The position numbers and the translations under genes are program-made. From Burkholderiaceae bacterium (GTDB lineage Bacteria > Pseudomonadota > Gammaproteobacteria > Burkholderiales > Burkholderiaceae_D): 10,226 nucleotides of DNA. The stretch is taken from positions 1-10,226 of the forward strand of contig JACMLV010000720.1 of the NCBI GenBank assembly GCA_014379395.1. The letters run 5' to 3'. Numbering within the stretch: position 1 is the stretch's first letter; the number at the start of each line of letters is the position of its first letter. This document shows positions 1-7,716 of the stretch, piece by piece. The notes beneath the pieces are model-generated. The model searched no databases, had not been told where the DNA came from, and saw only the letters and a list, made by a program, of their open reading frames with translations.

Positions 1-168
1 GCCTTCGCGCTGGCCGACGCCGACGCGGTGCGCGCCCGCCACGCCGACTGGGCGCGGCGCGGGCTGGCCATCATCCAGACGCCGATCGAACTCGATTTCG
101 GCCACACCTTCGTCGCGCTCGACCCGGACGGGCACCGGCTGCGCGTGTTCGCGCCGAAGGCAGCGTGA
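1..168 (+). CDS. VOC-family (glyoxalase/bleomycin-resistance-like) protein, C-terminal fragment
   Basis: Only the last 55 codons are in the window; the gene begins upstream and ends with TGA at 166-168. The visible part reads AFALADADAVRARHADWA, then IELDFGHTFVALDPDGHRL and RVFAPKAA. The ending, in which 'GHTFVALDPDGHRLRVF' forms the last beta strands, is typical of the vicinal-oxygen-chelate fold (glyoxalase I, dioxygenases, resistance proteins), where a strand of the form 'DPDGxxxxxF' closes the domain. The usual metal-ligand Glu near the C-terminus is not obvious, so no substrate can be named. The gene converges on the cyanophycin operon and is probably unrelated to it. Family assignment from this short tail is moderate; the reading frame is secure because of composition and clean termination. 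Confidence 0.6.
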   Translation, partial: AFALADADAVRARHADWARRGLAIIQTPIELDFGHTFVALDPDGHRLRVFAPKAA

Positions 169-185
169 GCCGCGCCAAATAAAAA

Positions 186-213
186 GGCTCTTCACGGATC
201 GCCGGGAAGAGCC
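186..213 (-). terminator. Rho-independent terminator, distal, for the cyanophycin synthetase operon
   Basis: GGCTCTTC (186-193) and GAAGAGCC (206-213) form a perfect 8-bp stem with a 12-base loop. On the minus strand the stem is followed directly by TTTTTATTT (complement of 177-185), the expected U-tract. On the plus strand the bases after the stem are AATAAAA, so it serves the minus-strand genes better than the VOC gene. It lies between two convergent genes. Confidence 0.7.
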
Positions 214-236
214 AATAAAAGGGGCGGCACCAAACG

Positions 237-262
237 GAAAACCCGGGCCGGGCGGCCCGGGT
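237..262 (-). terminator. Hairpin with short T-run just after cphA
   Basis: ACCCGGGCC (241-249) and GGCCCGGGT (254-262) are perfect reverse complements around a 4-base loop, giving a very stable 9-bp GC stem eight bases after the cphA stop codon. On the minus strand it is followed by a T-run completed by the complement of 238-241 (TTTT, then CC). It probably acts as the first of two terminators, with the hairpin at 186-213 as back-up. Confidence 0.6.
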
Positions 263-269
263 CCGGGCC

Positions 270-2840
270 TCAGCCCTGGGCGATGCGCGCGGCGATGTGG
301 GCCAGCGCCGCTTCGACCTGGTCGATCAGGATCAGGCACAGGTCGCCTTCCGACAGGCGCGCCAGCGCCGTGTCGATGGCGACGAACTCGCCGTTGATCT
401 CCTGAATGTGGCTGGTGCGCTTGGCGCCCTTCAGGCCGTCGCGCAGCAGCGCCACCACCTCGCCGTCGCCGCGGCCGCGCTGGCACTGGTCCTGGTACAG
501 CAGCACGTCGTCGAAGGCGGCGCCGAGGATCTCGGTCTGCTGGCGGATGTCCTCGTCGCGCCGGTCGCCGGCGCCGCTGATGACGACCGAGCGGCGCTTG
601 GCCGGCATGCCGTCGACCGCGCTCACCAGGGCCAGGATGGCGTCCGGGTTGTGGCCGTAGTCGGCGATCAGGGTCGCGCCGCGGTAATTGAACACGTTGA
701 AGCGCCCCGGCGCGTTGTCGCTGTCGTTGGCGAACGATTGCAGGCCGGCGCGGATCGCGTTCCACGACGTGCCCACCGCCCAGGCGGCGGCCACCGAGGC
801 CATCACGTTTTCGACCTGGAAGCCGATCATGCCGTTGCGCGTGATCGGAATGTTCGCCAGCGCGATCTCGTGGCGCAGCGGGCCTTCGGCGGCGACCAGC
901 AGCGCGCCGTCGATGTAGACCGCGCGCTGGCCCTGCGCCAGATGGGTCGCCATCACCGGATCGGCGGCGTCGGCGGCGAAATAGGTGACCGAGCCGCGGC
1001 AGTGCTTGGCCATCGCGACCACGCCCGGATCGGCCGCGTTGAGCACCGCCACGCCGCCGTCGGCGACGTTTTGCACGATCACGCGCTTCAACACCCGCAG
1101 GTCCTCCACGGTGGTGATGTAGTTCAGGCCCAGGTGGTCGCCCGAGCCGATGTTGGTGACCACGGCGACCTGGCAGCGGTCGAAGGCCAGGCCCTCGCGC
1201 AGCATGCCGCCGCGCGCCGTCTCGAACACGGCCGCGTCGACGTCCGGATGCAGCAGCACGTTGCGCGCGCTGCGCGGGCCGCTGCAGTCGCCGCTGTCGA
1301 TCTGGCGCCCCTCGACGTAGACGCCGTCGGTGTTGGTCATGCCGGTGCGCAGGCCGCCGGCCGTCAGCAGGTGGGCGATCAGGCGCACGGTGGTGGTCTT
1401 GCCGTTGGTGCCGGTCACGGCGACCAACGGGATGCGGCCGTCGTCGCCGTCGGCGAACATGGCGCCGATGATCGCTTCGCCGACCGGGCGCCCCTTGCCG
1501 AAGGATGGCGAGAGGTGCATGCGCAGGCCGGGCGCGGCGTTGACTTCGACGATGCCGCCGTTCTGTTCCTCGAGCGGACGCAGCACGCTGTCGCAGACCA
1601 CGTCGACGCCGCAGATGTCGAGCCCGACCATCTGCGCGGCCGAGACGGCGCGCGCCGCCACCTCCGGATGCACGTCGTCGGTGACGTCGGTGGCGGCGCC
1701 GCCGGTCGACAGGTTGGCGTTGTTGCGCAAGATGACGCGCTGGCCGACCGGCGCCACCGATTCGGCCACGTAGCCCTGCTTGGCCAGGCTGGCCATGGCG
1801 ATGTCGTCGAAGCGGATCTTGGTCAGCGAGGTCGAGTGGCCGTTGCCGCGGCGCGGGTCGAGGTTGACCTGCTCGACCAGCTCGCGCACCGTGCGCACGC
1901 CGTCGCCGATGACCTGCGGCGGGTCGCGCCGGGCGGCGGCGACCAGCTTGTTGCCCACCACCAGCAGGCGGAAGTCGTTGCCCGGCAGGTAGCGCTCGAC
2001 CAGGATGTCGTCGCGGAACTCGGCGGCGGCGTGGTAGCCGGCGGCCAATTGCTCGCGGGTGGTGACGTTGACGGTGACGCCCTTGCCCTGGTTGCCGTCG
2101 TTCGGCTTGATCACCACCGGCAGGCCGATCTCGCCGGCGGCGGCCCAGGCGTCGTCCGGGTCGCTGACCACGCGCCCGAGCGGCACCGCCACGCCGGCCG
2201 CGTTCAACAGGCGCTTGGTCAGCTCCTTGTCCTGCGCGATGGCCTCGGCGATGGCGCCGGTGCGGTCGATCTCGGCGGCCTGGATCTTGCGCTGCCGGCT
2301 GCCCCAGCCGAACGTGACCAGGCTGCCGTCGGTGAGGCGGCGGAACGGGATGTTGCGCGCCACGGCGGCCTGCACGATGGAGCCGGTGCTCGGGCCCAGG
2401 CGCACGTCCTCGTCCAGTTCGGCCAGCTGGGCCAGCGCGCCGGCCAGGTCGAACGGCTCGTCGGCGGCGGCGGCGCGGCACAGTTCCTGCGCCAGCTCCA
2501 GCGCCAGCCGTCCGACCGCCTCCTCGGTGTATTCGACGACGACCTGGAAGATGCCGGTCTCCAGCGTCGGCGTGCTGCGGCTGAAGGTGACCGGGCAGCC
2601 GGCCTGCGCCTGCAGGCCGAGCGCGGCCAGTTCCAGCACCACCGCCATCGGGATCTTGTCGTTGTGGCCGGTCAGTTGCAGCGGGCTGATGTGCGGGAAG
2701 CGCGCACGCAGGCGCACCTCGAATTGCGCCAGCGCGCCGACGTTCAATTCGGCTTCGGTGCAGGCGACGATCGCCTCGACCGAGGTGTGATGACTCCAGA
2801 GGTTCGGACCACGCAGGGCCCTGACGCGAGATACTTCCAT
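270..2840 (-). CDS. cphA: Cyanophycin synthetase CphA, full-length
   Basis: This 856-aa cytosolic enzyme extends the storage polymer cyanophycin by ATP-dependent addition of Asp to the backbone and then Arg to the Asp side chain. The start chosen is the ATG at 2840 (MEVSRVRALRGPNLW), because known CphA proteins begin this way; an in-frame TTG nine codons upstream is less likely. Domain order: N domain (about 1-150, RGPNLW at 10-15); ATP-grasp domain (about 150-465) with GPSTG near 149, KPNDGNQGKGV at 245-255 and EVNAAPGL near 432-439; Mur-ligase-like domain with P-loop GTNGKTT at 477-483, DYGHNP near 727-732 and GAGDRRDED near 756-764. Both catalytic centres look intact and the length is normal for CphA1. 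The N domain lacks the HxxEHxxxE motif seen in the neighbouring paralogue (aligned residues V67, L71 and G75). It lies 102 bases downstream of the paralogue and is probably co-transcribed with it. Confidence 0.95.
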   Translation of the reverse strand: MEVSRVRALRGPNLWSHHTSVEAIVACTEAELNVGALAQFEVRLRARFPHISPLQLTGHNDKIPMAVVLELAALGLQAQAGCPVTFSRSTPTLETGIFQVVVEYTEEAVGRLALELAQELCRAAAADEPFDLAGALAQLAELDEDVRLGPSTGSIVQAAVARNIPFRRLTDGSLVTFGWGSRQRKIQAAEIDRTGAIAEAIAQDKELTKRLLNAAGVAVPLGRVVSDPDDAWAAAGEIGLPVVIKPNDGNQGKGVTVNVTTREQLAAGYHAAAEFRDDILVERYLPGNDFRLLVVGNKLVAAARRDPPQVIGDGVRTVRELVEQVNLDPRRGNGHSTSLTKIRFDDIAMASLAKQGYVAESVAPVGQRVILRNNANLSTGGAATDVTDDVHPEVAARAVSAAQMVGLDICGVDVVCDSVLRPLEEQNGGIVEVNAAPGLRMHLSPSFGKGRPVGEAIIGAMFADGDDGRIPLVAVTGTNGKTTTVRLIAHLLTAGGLRTGMTNTDGVYVEGRQIDSGDCSGPRSARNVLLHPDVDAAVFETARGGMLREGLAFDRCQVAVVTNIGSGDHLGLNYITTVEDLRVLKRVIVQNVADGGVAVLNAADPGVVAMAKHCRGSVTYFAADAADPVMATHLAQGQRAVYIDGALLVAAEGPLRHEIALANIPITRNGMIGFQVENVMASVAAAWAVGTSWNAIRAGLQSFANDSDNAPGRFNVFNYRGATLIADYGHNPDAILALVSAVDGMPAKRRSVVISGAGDRRDEDIRQQTEILGAAFDDVLLYQDQCQRGRGDGEVVALLRDGLKGAKRTSHIQEINGEFVAIDTALARLSEGDLCLILIDQVEAALAHIAARIAQG

Positions 2841-2867
2841 AAACCGTTTCTTTCCCTGTATTGACAA

Positions 2868-2909
2868 GGCGGATCGAGCCGCCCTTTGCCTGGCTTTTTT
2901 TATGCCAGG
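2868..2909 (-). other. Two small hairpins between the two cyanophycin synthetase genes
   Basis: The 102-base gap between the paralogue's stop (2943) and the cphA ATG (2840) holds GGCGG/CCGCC (2868-2872 with 2879-2883, 6-base loop) and CCTGGC/GCCAGG (2889-2894 with 2904-2909, 9-base loop, A-rich in the minus-strand transcript). Neither is followed by a good T-run on the minus strand, so they are poor terminators. They could adjust the relative expression or mRNA stability of the two genes. No convincing internal promoter was seen. A purine-rich AGGGAAAG lies about 12 bases before the cphA ATG and may act as a distant ribosome binding site. Confidence 0.4.
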
Positions 2910-2942
2910 TCTGGTGTGTGTTGGATGCCGCGCGCGGCCGGC

Positions 2943-5114
2943 TTAGTTGTTTTGGGCGGGCGCGTCGAAGGTGCGCAGGCCGGCGCAGATCAGCTCGAAC
3001 GGCACCTGCTGCGCCCAAGCCGCGCCGACGGCGGCCAGCACGGCGCCGATGCGCGCGGCGGTGCCGGGTTTCAGCGCGGACAGGTTGAGCAGGGTGCTTT
3101 CCTCCGGACCGTGCGCGAGCACGATCTCGCCGCCGCGCACGAACAGCGCGCGCTCGCCGGCGGCGCGGTGGCGGGCGATGACGTCGAGTTCGCCGTCCGG
3201 CGCGTAGAAGATCACCTTGCCGTCGCACAACTCGGCCAGTTCGACCACCGCCGGATCAAGCGCGTTGAGCACCGCCACGCCGTCGGGCAGCACCACGTCG
3301 ACCTGGGTGCGGATCACCTTGCGGCGGGCGGCGGCGTCATTGACGTCGAATTCGGCCAGATTGGCATGCGCGTCCATGTCGGTGACGATGCCGACCGCGC
3401 ACTTGTCGTAGGCCAGGCCCTCGGCCAGGATCATGCGCGCGTTGCTCTCGAACACGGCGGCCTGCACGTTGCGGTTGATCAGCAGGCGCTGGCCGGCTTC
3501 CCAGTTGACGCTGTCGGCCGCCGAGACGCGACGCTGGTCCAGATACAGGCCGTCGGCGCAGACCACGCCGGTGTGCTTGCCGGCCAGTTGCAGCAGGTTG
3601 CCGGTCAGGCGCGCGATCAGATTGCCGTCGTTGCCGCCGGTCACGCCGATCAGCGGGATGCGGCCGCACTCGCCCGGCCCGAACAGGTGCGCGATGATGG
3701 CCTCGCCGACCGGGCGCGGCAGGCCCTCGGCCGGCTTCAGGTGGGCCAGCAGGCCGGGGCTGGCGTTGACCTCGATGATGGCGCCGCGCTGCTCGGCGAG
3801 CGGGCGCGAGATGTCCTGCGCGACCAGGTCGATGCCGGCGATGTCGAGCCCGACCACGCGCGCGGCCAGGGTGACGGCGTGCGCCACCTCCGGATGCACC
3901 AGGTCGGTGACGTCGATGGCGACGTTGCCGTTCGGCTGGATCAGCACTTTTTGATCGGCCAGCGGCACCGAGTCGGCGTCCATGCCCTGGCGCCGCAGTT
4001 CCAGGATGACTTCGCCGGACTCGCGCGGGCGCACCGTGCTCAGCGGCGCGTCCTCGTACTCGCCGCGGCGCGGGTCGATGTTGATCTGGCTGTCGACCAG
4101 TTGCTGGATGCTGGAGCGGCCGTCGCCGGTGACCCACAGCGATTCGCCCTTGGCGGCGGCGACCACGCGGTTGCCCACCACCAGCAGGCGGTGTTCGTCG
4201 CCGGGGATGAAGCGCTCGACCAGCACGCTGCTGCTGTCGCCCTGCTGGCAGGCCAGGTGATAGGCGGCCTCGACGTCGGACCGGGTCATCAGGTTGAGCG
4301 AGACGCCGCGGCCGTGGTTGCCGTCATACGGCTTGACGACGACCGGCACGCCGATGTCCTGCGCCTCGTCCCAGGCCTCCGCGGCGCTGCGCACCAGGCT
4401 GCCTTCCGGCACCGGCACGCCGCACGACTTGAGCAGCGTCTTGGTCAGGTCCTTGTCGCTGGCGATGCTCTCGGCGATCGCGCTGGTGCGGTCGGTCTCG
4501 GCGGTCCAGATGCGGCGCTGGGCGATGCCGTGGCCGAGCTGCACCAGGTTGCCGTCGGTCAGGCGCAGGGTCGGGATGCGGCGCTCGGTGGCCGCTTCGA
4601 CGATGTGGCCGGTGCTCGGGCCGAGGCAGCGCGAATCGACCAGCTCGCGCAGCGGCGCGAGAAATTCCGCCAGGTCGAACCGGGTGCCCTCGATGGCGGC
4701 CAGCAGCAGCGCGCGCGCGCCGTCGAGCGCGGCCAGGCCGACTTGCTCCTGGCGGGTGCGGAACGCCATCTTGTAGACGCCGCGCGTGGTCGTCGAGCGG
4801 GTCTGGCCGAAGCCGGTGCGCATGCCGGCCAGATTCTGTAGTTCCAGCACCACATGTTCGAGGATGTGGCCGACCCAGGTGCCCTCGCGCAGGCGCTCGA
4901 GGAAGCCGCCGGGGGCGCCGACGCCGCAGCGGTGCTCGGCCAGGCCGGGCAGGATCGCGAGCAGATTGTCGTACAGGCCGGGCAGGGTATTCGATGGGGA
5001 GTCTTCAAACAGTCCGATATCGAGCCACACTTCGATCACCGGGCGGTAAGTCCAGATATTCGGGCCGCGCAGGTGTGTCACACGGAGAAACTTGATGTCT
5101 TTCTTCTTTGTCAT
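2943..5114 (-). CDS. cphA2: Short CphA2-like cyanophycin synthetase paralogue lacking the Mur-ligase P-loop
   Basis: This 723-aa protein starts MTKKKDIKFLRVTHLRGPNI. Its N domain carries HILEHVVLE (83-91), an HxxEHxxxE arrangement. The ATP-grasp domain is intact: GPSTG at 165-169, KPYDGNHGRGV at 261-271, EVNASPGL at 448-455. In the Mur-ligase-like domain the expected GTNGKTT is replaced by GGNDGNL at 493-499, so the Walker lysine and threonines are gone, and the protein stops about 140 residues earlier than full-length CphA. Known cyanobacterial CphA2 proteins are likewise shortened, need one ATP site and polymerise beta-Asp-Arg dipeptides; by analogy this enzyme may re-use dipeptides or assist CphA, but that is inference. 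The symbol is given by resemblance and the protein may not be orthologous to cyanobacterial CphA2. It is the first gene of the minus-strand operon. No strong Shine-Dalgarno sequence is visible before its ATG. Confidence 0.85.
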   Translation of the reverse strand: MTKKKDIKFLRVTHLRGPNIWTYRPVIEVWLDIGLFEDSPSNTLPGLYDNLLAILPGLAEHRCGVGAPGGFLERLREGTWVGHILEHVVLELQNLAGMRTGFGQTRSTTTRGVYKMAFRTRQEQVGLAALDGARALLLAAIEGTRFDLAEFLAPLRELVDSRCLGPSTGHIVEAATERRIPTLRLTDGNLVQLGHGIAQRRIWTAETDRTSAIAESIASDKDLTKTLLKSCGVPVPEGSLVRSAAEAWDEAQDIGVPVVVKPYDGNHGRGVSLNLMTRSDVEAAYHLACQQGDSSSVLVERFIPGDEHRLLVVGNRVVAAAKGESLWVTGDGRSSIQQLVDSQINIDPRRGEYEDAPLSTVRPRESGEVILELRRQGMDADSVPLADQKVLIQPNGNVAIDVTDLVHPEVAHAVTLAARVVGLDIAGIDLVAQDISRPLAEQRGAIIEVNASPGLLAHLKPAEGLPRPVGEAIIAHLFGPGECGRIPLIGVTGGNDGNLIARLTGNLLQLAGKHTGVVCADGLYLDQRRVSAADSVNWEAGQRLLINRNVQAAVFESNARMILAEGLAYDKCAVGIVTDMDAHANLAEFDVNDAAARRKVIRTQVDVVLPDGVAVLNALDPAVVELAELCDGKVIFYAPDGELDVIARHRAAGERALFVRGGEIVLAHGPEESTLLNLSALKPGTAARIGAVLAAVGAAWAQQVPFELICAGLRTFDAPAQNN

Positions 5115-5138
5115 GTACGTGATTTTCGATTGCCGGGC

Positions 5139-5158
5139 TCGGTGCCCCGGGGCACCGA
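5139..5158. promoter_or_regulatory. Perfect 20-bp palindrome, possible operator of the cyanophycin synthetase operon
   Basis: TCGGTGCCCC is followed immediately by its exact reverse complement GGGGCACCGA. The site lies 25 bases upstream of the paralogue's ATG and begins about five bases after a TATAAT on the minus strand, so it overlaps the expected transcription start. This is a typical repressor position. If transcribed it could also fold as an 8-bp stem with a CCGG loop in the 5' UTR. The binding protein is unknown. Confidence 0.55.
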
Positions 5159-5163
5159 TAATT

Positions 5164-5192
5164 ATTATATTTGGCGGCCTTTTTCAATGGCC
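5164..5192 (-). promoter_or_regulatory. Candidate promoter of the cyanophycin synthetase operon
   Basis: The minus strand contains a perfect -10 hexamer TATAAT (complement of 5164-5169) inside an A/T-rich patch, 50 bases upstream of the first ATG. No good -35 lies at 17 bases (GGCCAT at 5187-5192); a TTGAAA occurs at 5182-5187 but only 12 bases from TATAAT, or 17 bases from the weaker TAATTA. An activator-dependent promoter is possible. The -10 is plausible; the -35 is uncertain. Confidence 0.4.
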
Positions 5193-5195
5193 GCC
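5173..5195. repeat. Inverted repeat in the divergent intergenic region
   Basis: GGCGGCC (5173-5179) and GGCCGCC (5189-5195) form a perfect 7-bp stem around a 9-base loop. No T-run follows on either strand, so it is not a standard terminator. It sits just upstream of the minus-strand -10 and overlaps the place a -35 should be, so it may be a regulator binding site. Confidence 0.4.
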
Positions 5196-5235
5196 TGTCT
5201 GACTACATGTTCCTCGCTGCCAACGGGAAAGCGAC

Positions 5236-5264
5236 TCTTCCGTACGTGCATCATGCGGTATACT
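5236..5264 (+). promoter_or_regulatory. Candidate promoter of the ABC transporter/DUF1854 operon
   Basis: TATACT at 5259-5264 matches the -10 consensus at five of six positions and is directed towards the transporter gene. The hexamer 17 bases upstream (TCTTCC, 5236-5241) is a poor -35. A start near 5271 would give a leader of about 165 bases before the ATG at 5435. Downstream, TTCCCAGAA occurs twice in tandem (5357-5365 and 5367-5375), one helical turn apart. Confidence 0.35.
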
Positions 5265-5434
5265 CCCAGCAACGAAGCTTACCGTGTTGAACCGATTTCT
5301 GCCAGTCCAGATATGTCGCGCCGATGCTGCCCCGGCCTGTTCGGCCCGTGTTTGCCTTCCCAGAATTTCCCAGAAATCCCTGCCCGTTTTCACACAAGAC
5401 AGGGTTTGGCCTTGAGCCGGAATACGCCTTATCG

Positions 5435-7714
5435 ATGACAACAGAACAACAAGCCGCCACCTCCGCCGCGCTCCCGCCACCGACCGTTTTCCTTGCTGAA
5501 ACCTGGCAAGCCGAGGTCGAACAGAAGCTTTCCCAAGGGGAAAACGTTTTAAGTAGCGTTGAGGTTGACCTAGACCAACGACTTCGCTTCAATAAAGGTG
5601 TAATCGCCGTCACCGACCGGCGCCTGTTGGCGCGCGCGCCGGGCGAAACCCAGTGGCGCGACTGGCCCTACCGCGCCGGCCTGGAGCTGAAACACCACGA
5701 CCACGCCGGCGTCGGCCACATCGAACTGTACGACCAGCACGCCCGCCTGGCCGCCTGGCGCTTCACGCTCGGCCAGAACCTGCACGCGATCCGCGTGATC
5801 GACAGCTTCCGCGAACAGCTGCACAGCCACGTCAGCGGCGAGCCGGTCTGCGCGCCCGAGCAAAACATCTGCCCGAGCTGCAAGGCGCCGCTCGAACCGG
5901 ACCAGGAGGAGTGCCCGATCTGCACCAAGGTGTTGCACACGCCGCCGTCCACCTGGACCCTGTTCCGCCTGTGGCGCTTCGCCGTGCCGTACCGGGGCCA
6001 GCTGGCGCTCGGCTTCGTCCTGATGCTGCTCGGCACCGCCGCGCACATGATTCCGCCCTACCTGTCGATGCCGCTGATGGACGAGGTCCTGATCCCGTAC
6101 CAGAACGGCCAGAAGATCGATCCGATGCTGGTCACCATGTACATGGGCGGCCTGCTCGGCGCGGCCGTGCTGGCCTGGGTGCTGGGGTGGGCCAAGACCT
6201 ACGTGCTGGCCCTGGTGTCCGAGCGCATCGGCGCCGACCTGCGCACCGCCACCTATGAACACCTGCTCAAACTGTCGCTCGAATACTTCGGCGGCAAGCG
6301 CACCGGCGACCTGATGTCGCGCATCGGCAGCGAGAGCGACCGCATCTGCGTGTTCCTGTCGCTGCACCTGCTCGACTTCGCCTCCGACGTCCTGATGATC
6401 ATCATGACCGGCGTGATCCTGTGCTCGATCAACCCGTGGCTGGCCGTCATCACCCTGGTGCCGCTGCCCTTCATCGCCTGGATGATCCACCTGGTGCGCG
6501 ACCGCCTGCGCACCGGCTTCGAGAAAATCGACCGGGTCTGGGGCGAGGTCACCAACGTGCTGGCCGACACCATCCCCGGCATCCGCGTCGTCAAAGCCTT
6601 CGCCCAGGAACACCGCGAGGCGGCGCGCTTTCGCGAGGCGAACAAGCACAACCTGGCCGTGAACGACAAGCTCAACAAAGTCTGGTCGCTGTTCTCGCCG
6701 ACGGTGTCCTTCCTGACCGAGCTGGGCCTGTTGATCGTGTGGTCGTTCGGCATCTGGCAAGTCTCGAAGGGCGAGATCACCGTCGGCGTGCTGTCTGCCT
6801 TCGTCGCCTACAGCAGCCGCTTCTACGGCCGGCTCGACTCGATGAGCCGGATCGTTTCCGTGACCCAGAAATCGGCCTCGGCCGCCAAGCGCATCTTCGA
6901 CATCCTCGACCACGTCTCGAGCGTGCCGGAGCCGGTCAAGCCGGTCAAACTCGACAAGATCGAAGGCCGCATCGACCTGCGCGAAGTCGGCTTCAGATAC
7001 GGCAACCGCGCCGTCAACCGCGGCATCACGCTCAACATCAAGGCCGGCGAAATGGTCGGCCTGGTCGGTCACAGCGGCTCGGGCAAGAGCACGCTGGTCA
7101 ACCTGATCTGCCGCTTCTACGACGTCACCGAGGGCGCGATTTTGCTCGACGGCGTCGACATCCGCTCCTTCGCCGTGGCCGACTACCGCCGCAACATCGG
7201 CCTGGTGCTGCAAGAACCCTTCCTGTTCTTCGGCACCATCGCCGAGAACATCGCCTACGGCAAGCCGAACGCCAGCCGGCAGGACATCATCGCCGCCGCG
7301 CGCGCCGCGCACGCCCACGAATTCATCCTGCGCCTGCCGCAGGGCTACGACTCGATGGTCGGCGAGCGCGGCCAGGGCCTCTCCGGCGGCGAGCGCCAGC
7401 GCATCTCGATCGCGCGCGCCTTGCTGATCGACCCGGCCATCCTGATCATGGACGAGGCCACCTCGTCGGTCGACTCGGAAACCGAAAAGGAAATCCAGAA
7501 GGCGCTCGACAACCTGGTGCAGGGGCGCACCACCATCGCCATCGCGCACCGCCTGTCGACCCTGCACGGGGCCGACCGGCTGATCGTGCTCGACCGCGGC
7601 CAAGTGGTCGAGCAGGGCAGCCACGACGAGCTGATGGCGCGCGAAGGCGCCTACTTCCGGCTCTACGAGGCGCAGGCGCGCAACATGGACGTCGACATGG
7701 ACGAGAAGGAATAA
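5435..7714 (+). CDS. Cyanophycin-associated ABC exporter with N-terminal extension and zinc ribbon (fused TMD-NBD)
   Basis: A 759-aa inner-membrane half-transporter that probably works as a homodimer. Residues about 15-135 form a soluble region rich in beta strands (VDLDQRLRFNKGVIAVTDRR) that resembles bacterial PH-like domains. A four-cysteine zinc ribbon follows (CPSC at 146-149, CPIC at 160-163). An ABC exporter membrane domain with about six helices spans roughly 185-460. The nucleotide-binding domain has Walker A GHSGSGKST (545-553), Q-loop Q593, signature LSGGE (649-653), Walker B ILIMDE (669-674) and H-loop H705, so it should be an active ATPase. The ATG at 5435 is preferred over an in-frame ATG at 5324, since the intervening codons are proline-rich, compositionally unlike the gene and lack a ribosome site. 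The same type of transporter recurs beside cphA and DUF1854 genes in Burkholderiales. The substrate is unknown; a role linked to cyanophycin precursors or products is inference from context. Confidence 0.85.
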   Translation: MTTEQQAATSAALPPPTVFLAETWQAEVEQKLSQGENVLSSVEVDLDQRLRFNKGVIAVTDRRLLARAPGETQWRDWPYRAGLELKHHDHAGVGHIELYDQHARLAAWRFTLGQNLHAIRVIDSFREQLHSHVSGEPVCAPEQNICPSCKAPLEPDQEECPICTKVLHTPPSTWTLFRLWRFAVPYRGQLALGFVLMLLGTAAHMIPPYLSMPLMDEVLIPYQNGQKIDPMLVTMYMGGLLGAAVLAWVLGWAKTYVLALVSERIGADLRTATYEHLLKLSLEYFGGKRTGDLMSRIGSESDRICVFLSLHLLDFASDVLMIIMTGVILCSINPWLAVITLVPLPFIAWMIHLVRDRLRTGFEKIDRVWGEVTNVLADTIPGIRVVKAFAQEHREAARFREANKHNLAVNDKLNKVWSLFSPTVSFLTELGLLIVWSFGIWQVSKGEITVGVLSAFVAYSSRFYGRLDSMSRIVSVTQKSASAAKRIFDILDHVSSVPEPVKPVKLDKIEGRIDLREVGFRYGNRAVNRGITLNIKAGEMVGLVGHSGSGKSTLVNLICRFYDVTEGAILLDGVDIRSFAVADYRRNIGLVLQEPFLFFGTIAENIAYGKPNASRQDIIAAARAAHAHEFILRLPQGYDSMVGERGQGLSGGERQRISIARALLIDPAILIMDEATSSVDSETEKEIQKALDNLVQGRTTIAIAHRLSTLHGADRLIVLDRGQVVEQGSHDELMAREGAYFRLYEAQARNMDVDMDEKE

Positions 7715-7716
7715 GC

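Noticed and set aside
2841..2867. TTG start nine codons upstream of the cphA ATG
   Set aside because: Known CphA proteins begin MEVSR at the ATG; the extra residues overlap the purine-rich stretch likely to be the ribosome site.
297..4841. Very long open frames on the plus strand opposite both cyanophycin synthetase genes (for example 297-2864 and 2886-4841)
   Set aside because: They translate to low-complexity, Ala/Arg/Gly/Asp/Val/His-rich sequence with no motifs and arise because GC-rich codons in the true frames avoid stops on the other strand.
5173..5195. GGCGGCC/GGCCGCC hairpin as a terminator
   Set aside because: No T-run follows on either strand and both neighbouring genes are transcribed away from it.
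5324..5434. In-frame upstream ATG that would lengthen the ABC transporter by 37 residues
   Set aside because: No ribosome site, proline/phenylalanine-rich translation unlike the rest of the protein, and lower-GC sequence that contains a tandem repeat; the ATG at 5435 is better.
5570..7624. 684-codon open frame antisense to the ABC transporter gene
   Set aside because: Repetitive residue composition with no domain, and it lies entirely opposite a gene with every ABC motif intact.
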